Shown here piece after piece: positions 46,264 to 55,214 of a stretch of 64,000 nt of DNA. Source of the DNA: Bacteroidota bacterium (lineage in GTDB: Bacteria; Bacteroidota; Bacteroidia; Cytophagales; Cyclobacteriaceae). The DNA is taken from assembly GCA_947470895.1 (NCBI GenBank), contig CANIVF010000010.1:23005-87004 (forward strand). Direction: 5' to 3'. The first letter of the stretch is position 1; each line of letters opens with the position of its first letter. The position numbers were made by a program, and so were the translations under genes. The notes under the pieces were generated by a model. It ran no database searches. It was not told the DNA's origin and was given only the letters and a program-made list of their open reading frames with translations.

Positions 46264-48354
46264 CTACAATTGCTGAGCCTGAATGGCTGTAATCACCACC
46301 GTATTAAATACATCGTCCACGGTACATCCGCGACTTAAATCATTCACTGGCTTATTCAAGCCCTGTAGCATCGGGCCTATAGCAAGCGCTCCAGTTTCGC
46401 GTTGCACTGCTTTGTAGGTGTTGTTACCTGTATTCAAGTCAGGGAAAATGAGCACACTGGCCTGACCTGCCACTTCAGAGTTGGGCATTTTCTTTTGGCC
46501 TACGCTTGGATCAACGGCTGCATCGTACTGAATGGGACCTTCGACTTTTATATCTGGTCTGCGTTGTCTTACAATCTCGGTAGCCTTACGAACTTTATCA
46601 ACGTCCTCGCCTTCACCGGATGTGCCAGACGAATAGGAGAGCATTGCTACTTTAGGTTCAATACCAAACATCTTACTGGTCTCCGCGGATGATATCGCAA
46701 TATCAGCCAGTTGTTCTGAAGTTGGATTAGGATTGACGGCACAGTCACCAAAAATAGAAACACGATTAGGTAAACACATAAAGAATACGGATGATACCGT
46801 ATGGATACCCGGTTTGGTTTTCACAAACTGTAAGGCAGGACGGATGGTATGTTGTGTGGTATGTGCAGCTCCGGATACCATACCATCGGCTTCGTTCTTA
46901 AACACCATCATCGTACCGAAGTAAGAAACATCGTGCATCAAGTCTCTCGCCATTTCCAATGATAAACCTTTTGCTTTGCGCAGATCGCATAGGGTTTGTG
47001 CATATCCTTCTAACTTCTCAGACGTAGCAGGGTTGATGATTCTAATTTTTTCGTAATCCAAGGTAATATTCAAACGCTTGGCTGCAGCTTCAATATTTTC
47101 TTTCACTCCCAGAATAGTTAAGTCAACCACATTTTGTTTGATCAATAAATCAGCAGCCAGGAGAATGCGATCATCATCACCTTCGGGAAGTACAATGTGT
47201 TTTTTTACTTCCTTTGCGCGTTTCACTATTTGATATTGGAACATGCGTGGTGTGATACTTTGTGTTCGGAAAGCAAAGATTTTACGTTCAATTGTTTTGG
47301 TATCAATGTGCTTATCAAACATACTGATGGCTAGCGCGATTTTCTCTTTATTATCCGGAGAGATTCTGGATTGTGTGTTGGCCACGTTGGTCACCGTTTT
47401 AAAGGTGCCGGTCTTTACTGCGATGATCGGCACCACGGTATCCAATCCTTCAATCAATTTTGAAATGCTGGGTTCAGGCTCAAGTCCACCGGTTAATACT
47501 ATACCTGAAACTTTCGGATAATTTTTTGAGATGTTCGCCTGCAACGCTCCGATAATAATATCGCCTCGGTCACCCGGGGTTACGATCAGGGTGTTTTTAT
47601 TTAAACGGGTAAGACAATTATGCAATTGCATGGCGCCTACAATGGAAGTGTCTACCTGGTTGCTTAATTGATTTTCACCAAATAGAATTTTGCCGCCTAC
47701 AGATTCAAAGATTTCCTTCATGGTAGGGCTACCCAGATCTTTGTTTTGAGGAATGGTAGTCGCGAGGATTCCTTTTGGTAATAGTTTTTCGAGTTGTGCT
47801 TTGACTTCTACTTCTTTGTCAGGATCAATTTTATTAGCCACTACGGTAAGTATCTGAACACCTTCGTCAGTGAAACTTTTTGATGTAGTCACCGCAGTAT
47901 CGGTAATCTCCTTAGCTGATTTGCCTTCGCTCTTGATGATCAACACAACAGGTAGTCCTAAGTTTTTAGCAATCGAAATGTTACCATCAAACTCGAGGTT
48001 GGTGGTTCCACCCATAAAGTCGCTACCTTCAACCACCACGAAATCGTTTTTCTCCTGAAGTTTTTTAAACTTCTCAATCACTGTATCGATGATGTACGCT
48101 TCCTTGCCTGCGTTTCGATACTTCACTACTTCATCGCGGGTGAAAGCAAACATTTCTTCATACGGTGTGGTTAGTCCAAAGTGTTTGGCGATGGTATCGA
48201 GGTGATTATCAATTTGCGTGCGTTGCTTGCTGATTACCGGTTTGAAATAAGCAATCTTTTCTGTTTTGCCAGCCAGCAAATTCATGAGCCCTAATGCGAT
48301 AATGGATTTGCCGGAAAAAGGCTCGGTAGTGGTAAGGTATATGGCGTTTGTCAT
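46264..48354 (-). CDS. pta: Phosphate acetyltransferase, long form
   Basis: Interconverts acetyl-CoA and acetyl phosphate. The 696 residues are the long architecture: an N-terminal P-loop-like region related to dethiobiotin synthase ('YLTTTEPFSGKSIIALGLMN'), a central DRTGG domain, and the catalytic PTA domain from about residue 370 ('HIVLPEGDDDRILLAADLLI', 'DGMVSGAAHTTQHTIRPALQ', 'LSYSSGTSGEGEDVDKVRKA', 'YDAAVDPSVGQKKMPNSEVA'). It leads the pta-ackA operon. Confidence 0.97.
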   Translation of the reverse strand: MTNAIYLTTTEPFSGKSIIALGLMNLLAGKTEKIAYFKPVISKQRTQIDNHLDTIAKHFGLTTPYEEMFAFTRDEVVKYRNAGKEAYIIDTVIEKFKKLQEKNDFVVVEGSDFMGGTTNLEFDGNISIAKNLGLPVVLIIKSEGKSAKEITDTAVTTSKSFTDEGVQILTVVANKIDPDKEVEVKAQLEKLLPKGILATTIPQNKDLGSPTMKEIFESVGGKILFGENQLSNQVDTSIVGAMQLHNCLTRLNKNTLIVTPGDRGDIIIGALQANISKNYPKVSGIVLTGGLEPEPSISKLIEGLDTVVPIIAVKTGTFKTVTNVANTQSRISPDNKEKIALAISMFDKHIDTKTIERKIFAFRTQSITPRMFQYQIVKRAKEVKKHIVLPEGDDDRILLAADLLIKQNVVDLTILGVKENIEAAAKRLNITLDYEKIRIINPATSEKLEGYAQTLCDLRKAKGLSLEMARDLMHDVSYFGTMMVFKNEADGMVSGAAHTTQHTIRPALQFVKTKPGIHTVSSVFFMCLPNRVSIFGDCAVNPNPTSEQLADIAISSAETSKMFGIEPKVAMLSYSSGTSGEGEDVDKVRKATEIVRQRRPDIKVEGPIQYDAAVDPSVGQKKMPNSEVAGQASVLIFPDLNTGNNTYKAVQRETGALAIGPMLQGLNKPVNDLSRGCTVDDVFNTVVITAIQAQQL

Positions 48355-48384
48355 ACTGGAATCGATTTATTTAAAGTACTAGAA

Positions 48385-48392
48385 CAAAGCTA
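48385..48392 (-). promoter_or_regulatory. Candidate -7 box for pta-ackA
   Basis: Minus-strand TAGCTTTG matches TAnnTTTG and lies about 30 bp before the pta ATG. The -33 region is unclear. Confidence 0.35.
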
Positions 48393-48548
48393 TGTATTTG
48401 GATAATGGTTTCACTGATTTACAAGGGCATTTGAAACGCCCTCATGAAAATATAGTTACGCGATTTTAAATCATACCAAAATTCTATGACATCTGTCATT
48501 GTATTGAATTTTTTGTACCTTTTAGAAATCGATTGAAATAATTACACT

Positions 48549-49832
48549 ATGATATCACGTAGAAAAGTACTCAAATCACTTGGCCTTACAGCCTTATCAT
48601 TGCCGTCACTTACAGGCAACTCGATAGCATCCGATTTATCAGCATCACCTTCATTTCCGGCTGTCGATGATCCGACATTTTGGAAAGGCGTGCGCAATCA
48701 ATATATGCTTTCAAAAGATCAGGTGTTCTTTAATACCGGTACGGTAGGAGCAATGCCTCGTGTTGTTGCAGAGCGTATGAATCATCATGTGAACTACATG
48801 GCCAGCAACGTGGCCGACTGGGCCTATAAAGATGACAATGCCGAACGATTCATTGCCGGCTATCAGCATTTGCTATTCATCAGAAATAAGGTTGCAAAGT
48901 TGCTCAATTGTGATGCAAAGTATATTGCACTCACCGATAATACAACCAACGCCATGAGTTACATTGCTCAAGGCATGGAGTTGAAAGCAGGGGATGAGAT
49001 TATCACAAGCAATCAGGAACATGGCGGTGGAATATCTTCCTGGAAAGTGCGCGAGAAGCGTGATGGGGCTGTTGTAAAAATGCTGGAGATACCCAAGCCG
49101 ATCCAAAGCAAAGAAGAAGTCATCGATATCATCGTAAAGGCATTCACTCCTAAAACCCGGGTGTTGATGTTATCACACATCATATCCGGCAGTGGTGCAA
49201 TTCTTCCTGCCAGGGAAATTTGTGCTGAAGCAAAGAAGCGTGGAATTTTTACGGTGTTGGATGGAGCGCAGACAACTGGGCATATTAAATTGGATTTGAC
49301 CGATATTGATTGTGATGCTTATGTAGGTTGCTTTCATAAATGGATTGGTGCGCCTGCCGGTACTGGTTATATGTATGTAAAACCCGAATACATCAAAGAC
49401 CTCTGGACAACCGTAGCGAGCTATCGTTGGGATAATCATGAAGATGAAGGATTTCGTTTTACACAGCGCGGCACCGGTAATTTTTCTGTGCTCGAAGGAT
49501 TAGATGCAGCCTTAGATTTTTATTTTCAGATTGGTCCGGATAAGGCTTTTGAGCGCATCAAGTTTTTGGGTGATCGCCTGCGCGAAGGGTTAAGAATGAT
49601 AAACAAAGTGAAAATTTATTCCCCGGTGGATAATGCGATGTGTGCTGGCATTACGGTGTATAATATCGATGGCTTTACGGGCACCAGACTTCAGGATACC
49701 TTTTGGGAAAAGGCAAAGATGAGACCTCGTGCTTCGGGTGATGTATTTGGCGTGCGTCACTGCACGCACATCTTCAATAGCGTGGAAGAAATTGACAAAG
49801 CATTAAGTATTATTAAGCAACTAGCATCTTAA
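48549..49832 (+). CDS. Tat-exported class V aminotransferase (isopenicillin-N-epimerase/cysteine-desulfurase-like)
   Basis: A 427-residue PLP enzyme. The N-terminus 'MISRRKVLKSLGLTALSLPS' is a twin-arginine type signal, implying that it folds with cofactor before export. The fold is class V: 'VFFNTGTVGAMPRVVAERMN', 'ALTDNTTNAMSYIAQGMEL', 'SHIISGSGAILPAREICAEA', 'VLDGAQTTGHIKLDLTDIDC' with the PLP-contacting Asp, and the Schiff-base Lys in 'CFHKWIGAPAGTGYMYV'. The substrate is unknown. The DUF952 gene begins one base after its stop. Confidence 0.88.
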   Translation: MISRRKVLKSLGLTALSLPSLTGNSIASDLSASPSFPAVDDPTFWKGVRNQYMLSKDQVFFNTGTVGAMPRVVAERMNHHVNYMASNVADWAYKDDNAERFIAGYQHLLFIRNKVAKLLNCDAKYIALTDNTTNAMSYIAQGMELKAGDEIITSNQEHGGGISSWKVREKRDGAVVKMLEIPKPIQSKEEVIDIIVKAFTPKTRVLMLSHIISGSGAILPAREICAEAKKRGIFTVLDGAQTTGHIKLDLTDIDCDAYVGCFHKWIGAPAGTGYMYVKPEYIKDLWTTVASYRWDNHEDEGFRFTQRGTGNFSVLEGLDAALDFYFQIGPDKAFERIKFLGDRLREGLRMINKVKIYSPVDNAMCAGITVYNIDGFTGTRLQDTFWEKAKMRPRASGDVFGVRHCTHIFNSVEEIDKALSIIKQLAS

Positions 49833-49833
49833 C

Positions 49834-50124
49834 ATGATTTATCACATCGCTACGTCAGAAGAATGGAATATGCATCTCACCAACTCCGCGTATGAGCCGA
49901 ACGCATTTCCGAAAGAAGGTTTTATTCATTGCAGCACCAAAGAACAAGTGCCTGGTGTACTGCAAAGGTACTATGCAGGTGTAAAGAATTTGATTTTACT
50001 TCATATTGATGAAAGTAAACTCAAAGCTTTGTTGAAGTTTGAAAAGGCAACGAACGGAGAATTATTTCCTCACGTCTTTGGCCCGATCAATAAAGATGCC
50101 ATTGTAACGGTTGAAAACCTGTGA
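49834..50124 (+). CDS. DUF952 family protein
   Basis: A 96-residue small protein with the family features 'IYHIATSEEWNMHLTNSAYE', 'FPKEGFIHCSTKEQVPGVLQ', 'LILLHIDESKLKALLKFE' and 'FPHVFGPINKDAI'. DUF952 is distantly related to ADP-ribosyltransferase-like folds in structural comparisons, but its function is undefined. There is a single base between it and the upstream aminotransferase stop (TAACATG), so translation is probably coupled. Confidence 0.85.
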   Translation: MIYHIATSEEWNMHLTNSAYEPNAFPKEGFIHCSTKEQVPGVLQRYYAGVKNLILLHIDESKLKALLKFEKATNGELFPHVFGPINKDAIVTVENL

Positions 50125-50152
50125 TAGTTAACTCAGCCGTGAAGGATGATTG

Positions 50153-50572
50153 TTATTTTTTTGATTTAGCAGCTAATCGTTTCATGAGCGCCCAGTACTC
50201 TCTTCCATAGCTGGCATAAATTTCTTCACCCGCTTTGATCTTGCGCGTGGCTTCAATGAAGCATCGGCTTCCCTCACTTACAAACTCTGAATTATTTCGA
50301 ATGCCTTCGATGCGCACTAACCCACTGGCATCATTGGTATAGCGGGCCAATGTCTTTAAAGCCCTCAATCCATTGATCACCACATTTCGATTGATGTACA
50401 TCAGGTAACCATTGATTCCATCTTCATCTTTTACTTCGCGCCACGGTTGTACGCGCCCTTTGTATTCGGCAATGCGGCTGCCTTTGTGGATATCCACTTT
50501 TGTAAACAGTCCTTTACCCGCATCTGGTAGTCTTGACTTTTTCACCATCAGGTGTTTTTCAAAAAGTGCCAC
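50153..50572 (-). CDS. SET-domain protein (putative protein-lysine methyltransferase)
   Basis: A compact 139-residue SET domain with no added modules. Recognisable are the opening 'VKKSRLPDAGKGLFTKVDIH' (G-x-G-l-f), 'RIAEYKGRVQPWRE', the central 'LKTLARYTNDASGLVRIEGI' in place of the usual R-x-x-N-H-S core, and the end 'RKIKAGEEIYASYGREYW', which supplies the catalytic Tyr. S-adenosylmethionine would be the methyl donor. It starts 4 bp after the phosphate permease gene, so both are likely on one transcript. The protein substrate is unknown. Confidence 0.87.
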   Translation of the reverse strand: MALFEKHLMVKKSRLPDAGKGLFTKVDIHKGSRIAEYKGRVQPWREVKDEDGINGYLMYINRNVVINGLRALKTLARYTNDASGLVRIEGIRNNSEFVSEGSRCFIEATRKIKAGEEIYASYGREYWALMKRLAAKSKK

Positions 50573-50576
50573 TCAA

Positions 50577-52850
50577 TTATGATTGAACAGGTGGTGTTGT
50601 TGATGTTTCGGTGAGTGGAGGCAAGGCATCCAATTCCTGATACAGCATGGGAAGACGGTGCACGCATTCAGCAATGTCTTTAAACTCCAGGAGCAATCTT
50701 GTTTGGAGCAAACCCATGCGGTTTCCGATGTCATCCTTCTGTACATCCGTGATCAGGTTGTCTAATGATTGATTGAGCAACGAAATCAGCGCATGATATT
50801 TACCTTCAAGTTCTGGTGAGATGGCCCTTCCCGTTTCGATATATTGAATAACTAATCCAATGTATTCATGGGTTGATTTCTCCAGCATGTTCATCAGCTC
50901 AGCATATTTTTTCTTAGGTGCCGAGTGGTGGTTGGTGACGTGCGTGAAAATAATATCGCTGACCAGTTGAACGCTTTGGTATAAGTCCTGCATTTTGTCG
51001 AATACCAGAATGTAAAGTCGGCCGGTAGGTAAGTTGCCTTTGTTCATCTTGCGCACGAGCTTGATGATTTTGGTATCCACTTTATCGTTTTGCTCTTTCA
51101 ATTTTTTCAGCTCTTCGCGCGACTTCTGCAACAGATCTGGTTTCTCATTCATCAACGCCTTTAAACTATGCGCAACGGCCAGCTGCACGGTCTTCAACGC
51201 CTTTGCGGTATTGAATTTACTTTCACTTAAGGCAAGTTGTATACTAAACTGCTTTACTTCCAGTAATTTATTTTCATCTTTTGCTTTGGCTTCATCGCGG
51301 TTAAATACAATGTGACTGCGGATGAGTAAGAATGCAGCAACGGCAGAAAGTACTAGCGGGCCTGCCACATCGGTTTTATACATGATGAATGCTAGAAGTC
51401 CGCTGGCAACCAGGGCAACCACAGCAGTGATAAGCCAACCTACTATAACATTGATTACACCGGCCACACGATACACGGCACTTTCGCGGCCCCAGGCCTG
51501 ATCGGCAAATGAAGAACCCATCGATACCATGAAGGTAACAAACGTGGTGCTCAACGGAAGTTTGTTTGAAGTACCATACGCAATCAATGCACTGGACACA
51601 ATGAGATTAATACTGGCACGTATCAGGTCAAATGAAGCCATATCCGATTCTGTTGGGGACGCACCGGTTGCCTCTTTCTCAAAACGGTTACTCAATTTTT
51701 TAGATAGACTTTTTGGAATAATTTTTTCAAATGAACTTCCAAACCAGATGACTCCGCCCACCAGGGCTTTTGAGATCATGTTTGACTTGAAGCGTTCGTC
51801 ACCTTCATCCTGGCGGCCCAATGAAACTTCGGTCTCTGTTACTTTGCGACTCTTGGCGTTGAACCATAATGTGAGAATCATCACCAAACCTCCGGTGAGT
51901 AGCAGCCAATACGGTGTTACAATCTTGGTGCTGAGAATCTCCATCGTGTATTCATTCGCGGGCACGCCCGAAGCGGCCCAGGATTGAAAGGAAATTAAAC
52001 CGGCCACCGGCACCCCAATAAAATTAACAAGGTCGTTTCCGGCAAAAGCCATCGCCAATGAAAACGTGCCCATCAATACAATTACTTTCAGTGGATTGAT
52101 GTCTTTCCACCACATCATTATCTGAATGAGAATCGACCAGAATAAAATCGACACTACCATGATCTGCCCGGTGTTACCGATGATCCACTTGATCTGATCA
52201 TCACTTACAATAGAGCTTCCTTTTACTCCTTTGATCAACAAAAAATAGACGATGGAAGAAATCGCAAGTCCACTGAAGATGGCACCGAATTTCTTTAATG
52301 TTTTCTTTAACTTGAATGAGAAGATTAGCCGTGTAATGTGCTGAATGATGGAACCTATGATGAACGATAAGAACACAGAAAGAAAAATTCCTGATATGAT
52401 GGTGACGGCACTTGAATAATTGATGATTTCCGACCAGGTTTCAAAACCCTGACCGCGATCATACGCAATGAGCAATCCTGTTACCAATGCAGCGCCTAAC
52501 AATTCAAACACTAATGAAACCGTAGTAGAAGTAGGTAGGCCGAGTGTGTTATAAAAATCCAACAAAATGATGTCTGTGAGCATCACCGCCAGAAAGACAA
52601 TAATAATTTTGTCGAAGGTGAAGAACCCCGGATTAAAAATTCCACTTCGGGCAATTTCCATCATTCCACTGGAAAAGAGTGATCCCATCACGATACCTAA
52701 TGACGCTACAGTAAGGATTATGTGAAAAGGAGCTACGCGCGAACCAATTGCTGAGTTTAGAAAGTTTACTGCATCATTGCTGACACCTACAATCAAATCA
52801 ACAACGGCCGTGGCCATCAGAATGACAACAATAACCACATAGAAATCCAT
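50577..52850 (-). CDS. PiT-family inorganic phosphate transporter with PhoU-like C-terminal region
   Basis: A 757-residue inner-membrane permease importing phosphate (or metal phosphate) with protons or Na+. The two PiT repeats are visible: 'VDLIVGVSNDAVNFLNSAIG' near residue 19 and, in the second half, 'LSTTFVTFMVSMGSSFADQAW', together with 'GLPTSTTVSLVFELLGAALV'. After about twelve membrane segments (to about residue 520), a cytoplasmic helical region follows ('LARKLNKG'-like: 'IKLVRKMNKGNLPTGRLYIL' and the long helices to the end) that resembles PhoU/DUF47 regulators. The fused form is longer than E. coli PitA (499). Confidence 0.92.
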   Translation of the reverse strand: MDFYVVIVVILMATAVVDLIVGVSNDAVNFLNSAIGSRVAPFHIILTVASLGIVMGSLFSSGMMEIARSGIFNPGFFTFDKIIIVFLAVMLTDIILLDFYNTLGLPTSTTVSLVFELLGAALVTGLLIAYDRGQGFETWSEIINYSSAVTIISGIFLSVFLSFIIGSIIQHITRLIFSFKLKKTLKKFGAIFSGLAISSIVYFLLIKGVKGSSIVSDDQIKWIIGNTGQIMVVSILFWSILIQIMMWWKDINPLKVIVLMGTFSLAMAFAGNDLVNFIGVPVAGLISFQSWAASGVPANEYTMEILSTKIVTPYWLLLTGGLVMILTLWFNAKSRKVTETEVSLGRQDEGDERFKSNMISKALVGGVIWFGSSFEKIIPKSLSKKLSNRFEKEATGASPTESDMASFDLIRASINLIVSSALIAYGTSNKLPLSTTFVTFMVSMGSSFADQAWGRESAVYRVAGVINVIVGWLITAVVALVASGLLAFIMYKTDVAGPLVLSAVAAFLLIRSHIVFNRDEAKAKDENKLLEVKQFSIQLALSESKFNTAKALKTVQLAVAHSLKALMNEKPDLLQKSREELKKLKEQNDKVDTKIIKLVRKMNKGNLPTGRLYILVFDKMQDLYQSVQLVSDIIFTHVTNHHSAPKKKYAELMNMLEKSTHEYIGLVIQYIETGRAISPELEGKYHALISLLNQSLDNLITDVQKDDIGNRMGLLQTRLLLEFKDIAECVHRLPMLYQELDALPPLTETSTTPPVQS

Positions 52851-52874
52851 AAATTCAGGTCAGCTAGAAAGCCT

Positions 52875-52882
52875 CAAAAGTA
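52875..52882 (-). promoter_or_regulatory. Candidate -7 box for the phosphate permease-SET transcript
   Basis: Minus-strand TACTTTTG matches TAnnTTTG and lies about 25 bp before the permease ATG, in the divergent region shared with the SRPBCC gene. Confidence 0.35.
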
Positions 52883-52925
52883 CCCTTAATATTGGATTTT
52901 GTAAAAGAACTACCTTTACGGGATT

Positions 52926-53306
52926 ATGAAGGATTTCAAGAAGTATTACATCATTGCAGCCCCGCCCGATCAGGTATATCTTGCCCTGACCAACGAGGCC
53001 ACGTTTCAACTTTGGTCTGGCGAGCAGGCTGATATTCAGGCAGTACCAGGAGGTGATTTTTCACTTTGGGATGGCAGCATCGTAGGGAAGTTTATTGAGT
53101 TGGAAGCTCCCGGCAAGATTGTGCAGCAGTGGTATTTTGGAGAGCAACCAGAAGAATCAATTGTTACCATCAAGCTACATCCGCATGCGCAAGGCACTTC
53201 CGCGGAATTGCGCCATACCAACATACCCGATTCTGATTATCAGGACATTATTGATGGCTGGAACGATGTCTATTTCGGATCGCTGATTGAATTTTACGAA
53301 GACTAA
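52926..53306 (+). CDS. SRPBCC/AHSA1-like START-domain protein
   Basis: A 126-residue protein of the Bet v1/AHA1 C-terminal fold: 'KKYYIIAAPPDQVYLALTNE', 'FQLWSGEQADIQAVPGGDFS', 'GKFIELEAPGKIVQQWYFGE' and 'IIDGWNDVYFGSLIEFYED'. Such domains bind hydrophobic ligands or cochaperone partners in the cytoplasm. It is divergent from the phosphate permease and converges on the MaoC gene; no functional link is apparent. Confidence 0.85.
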   Translation: MKDFKKYYIIAAPPDQVYLALTNEATFQLWSGEQADIQAVPGGDFSLWDGSIVGKFIELEAPGKIVQQWYFGEQPEESIVTIKLHPHAQGTSAELRHTNIPDSDYQDIIDGWNDVYFGSLIEFYED

Positions 53307-53321
53307 GAAAGAATTGATCTT

Positions 53322-53786
53322 TCAATGGAAGTGATATAGAAAAACAAGGAGCCCATTAAAGGCAGGCTTTGCCTGGTCTTTAATCTCAAGCGCCACTTCT
53401 ACTTCAAACTTGGTGATGCCGCGCAAGTTGGCAATGGAATGAAGTTTAGCGCGCAAGCGCACTTCATGATTTACCAACACAGGCTGATTGAACTTTAGTT
53501 TTTCTATGCCATAGTTGATCATCATTTTGATGTTCTTAAACTCTGCAATCTGATCCCACAAATGGGGCACTAACGAAAGGGTTAGATATCCATGCGCGAT
53601 GGTACTTTTAAATGCAGTCTCTGCTTCTGCACGCTTAGGATCGGTGTGAATCCACTGATGGTCCAGCGTGGCATCGGCAAACATATTGATTTGTTCCTGT
53701 GTGATTTTGAGATATTCCGATACACCGAGTTCTTTGCCCCGGTAGGTCTCAAATTCTTCAAAACTACTGATCACCAAAGCGGCCAT
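53322..53786 (-). CDS. MaoC-like hot-dog dehydratase
   Basis: A 154-residue single hot-dog domain. The hydratase-2 motif is visible as 'INMFADATLDHQWIHTDPKR' (D-x4-H) followed by 'TIAHGYLTLSLVPHLWDQI'. Members hydrate enoyl-CoA esters; this subgroup resembles R-specific enoyl-CoA hydratases such as NodN-like proteins. It is a lone gene on the minus strand. Confidence 0.9.
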   Translation of the reverse strand: MAALVISSFEEFETYRGKELGVSEYLKITQEQINMFADATLDHQWIHTDPKRAEAETAFKSTIAHGYLTLSLVPHLWDQIAEFKNIKMMINYGIEKLKFNQPVLVNHEVRLRAKLHSIANLRGITKFEVEVALEIKDQAKPAFNGLLVFLYHFH

Positions 53787-53906
53787 AAAGCGATAATTTC
53801 TTTTGAACTTCGTACAATATAAAGAAAATCGACAATCAAAAGATAATGGATAAATGACAGGAGGTTCAAACCATTTTGGTTCACAGCCTGTTAATCAACA
53901 CTAGCT

Positions 53907-54689
53907 ATGGAATATCAATCGATTTATTTGAAAGGTTTACTATTGATAATGAGCCTGATGACCGTGCTGTGGATCGTCAGTGTCATACTCAAGAAAGCCA
54001 GTATTGTCGATCCCTTCTGGGGCTTCGGTTTTGTGGTAGCAGCGGTGTATTACTACTTTATTACAACAGGCGATGGATTGCGAAAAGATGTGGTGCTGCC
54101 ATTGGCTTGCGTCTGGGGCTTGCGACTTTTTATATATCTCTTCTGGAGAAACTATGGAAAGCCCGAAGACTACCGCTACGCACAATTCAGAAAAGACTAT
54201 GGCCCCCATAGGTATTGGTGGGTGAGCTTCTTCCAGGTGTTTGTGTTGCAGGGAATTTTATTGTGGATGATTTCTGCTCCATTATTAGCTGTTCAATTTT
54301 ACAGCGATCATCCTTTCGGATTTTTGGATGTGATCGCCATGATGGTTTGGGTGATTGGGTTTGCGTTCGAAGCGGGTGGCGATTACCAGTTAACAAAATT
54401 CAAAAACAATCCGGGCAACAAAGGCAAAGTATTGAACACGGGTTTTTGGAAGTACACGCGACATCCAAATTATTTTGGTGATGCTTGTGTGTGGTGGGGC
54501 TTCGCATTGTTTAGTGTGGCTGCAGGAAGCTATGTGCCCGTGTTGAGCAGCGCGCTGATGACTTTATTGTTGTTAAAAATTTCTGGTGTTGCCTTGCTGG
54601 AGAAAACATTAAAGACCACAAAGCCCGAATACGCATCGTATATTCGCAACACGAATTCTTTCTTTCCATGGTTTCCAAAAAAGTCCTGA
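53907..54689 (+). CDS. DUF1295 / steroid 5-alpha-reductase-like membrane protein
   Basis: A 260-residue integral membrane protein with six to seven hydrophobic segments. The C-terminal 'NTGFWKYTRHPNYFGDACVW' motif is the hallmark of the isoprenylcysteine methyltransferase/steroid-reductase superfamily, which binds NADPH or SAM near the membrane surface. The substrate is unknown. The next gene starts 4 bases after its stop. Confidence 0.88.
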   Translation: MEYQSIYLKGLLLIMSLMTVLWIVSVILKKASIVDPFWGFGFVVAAVYYYFITTGDGLRKDVVLPLACVWGLRLFIYLFWRNYGKPEDYRYAQFRKDYGPHRYWWVSFFQVFVLQGILLWMISAPLLAVQFYSDHPFGFLDVIAMMVWVIGFAFEAGGDYQLTKFKNNPGNKGKVLNTGFWKYTRHPNYFGDACVWWGFALFSVAAGSYVPVLSSALMTLLLLKISGVALLEKTLKTTKPEYASYIRNTNSFFPWFPKKS

Positions 54690-54692
54690 GCA

Positions 54693-55130
54693 GTGTTTGA
54701 TAATCGTTTTGAAATAATAGGAGTAAGGGCAGGAGGCATACAAGACCCTCCGGTGAAAACAAAACCAGAGATCGATGGAGAAGTGTTGGCGTCAATTGAT
54801 CCATCCACTCTGGAAGATTCATTTGTGTATGTGCATTGCTATTTTGAAAATCAATCGGATGACATGCTCATCCGAATCTGGCGATCAACCTATCTCATTG
54901 ATCGTGCATCAGGCTCACGCTCCAAACTAGTTCATGTCGAAAATATATCTTACGCTCCCCTGTGGACGATGATTCCTAAAAAAGGAACATTTTCTTTCCT
55001 CTTGATTTTTTCAGCACTTCCCAAAGATTGCTTGGTGTTTGATCTGCTGGAAGACATTTCACAAGCCGGTGGATTTTCTGTTCAGGCTATTAAACGAAAT
55101 GAACTGGATGTGTATCATGTAAATATTTAG
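54693..55130 (+). CDS. Hypothetical cytoplasmic protein
   Basis: A 145-residue protein starting at GTG 54693, three bases after the DUF1295 stop; the tight spacing is what supports this start. It is beta-rich with 'FVYVHCYFENQSDDMLIRIW' and 'SKLVHVENISYAPLWTMIPK'. No signal peptide, membrane segment or known motif is seen. It is probably co-translated with the DUF1295 gene. Confidence 0.6.
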   Translation: MFDNRFEIIGVRAGGIQDPPVKTKPEIDGEVLASIDPSTLEDSFVYVHCYFENQSDDMLIRIWRSTYLIDRASGSRSKLVHVENISYAPLWTMIPKKGTFSFLLIFSALPKDCLVFDLLEDISQAGGFSVQAIKRNELDVYHVNI

Positions 55131-55214
55131 AGATGCGAGCCACGAGATATCTACTCGCAGCTCAAAGCGCGTAACTCGGAACTAGTTAACAGATTTAGTT
55201 TCATCTTTGCCCCA

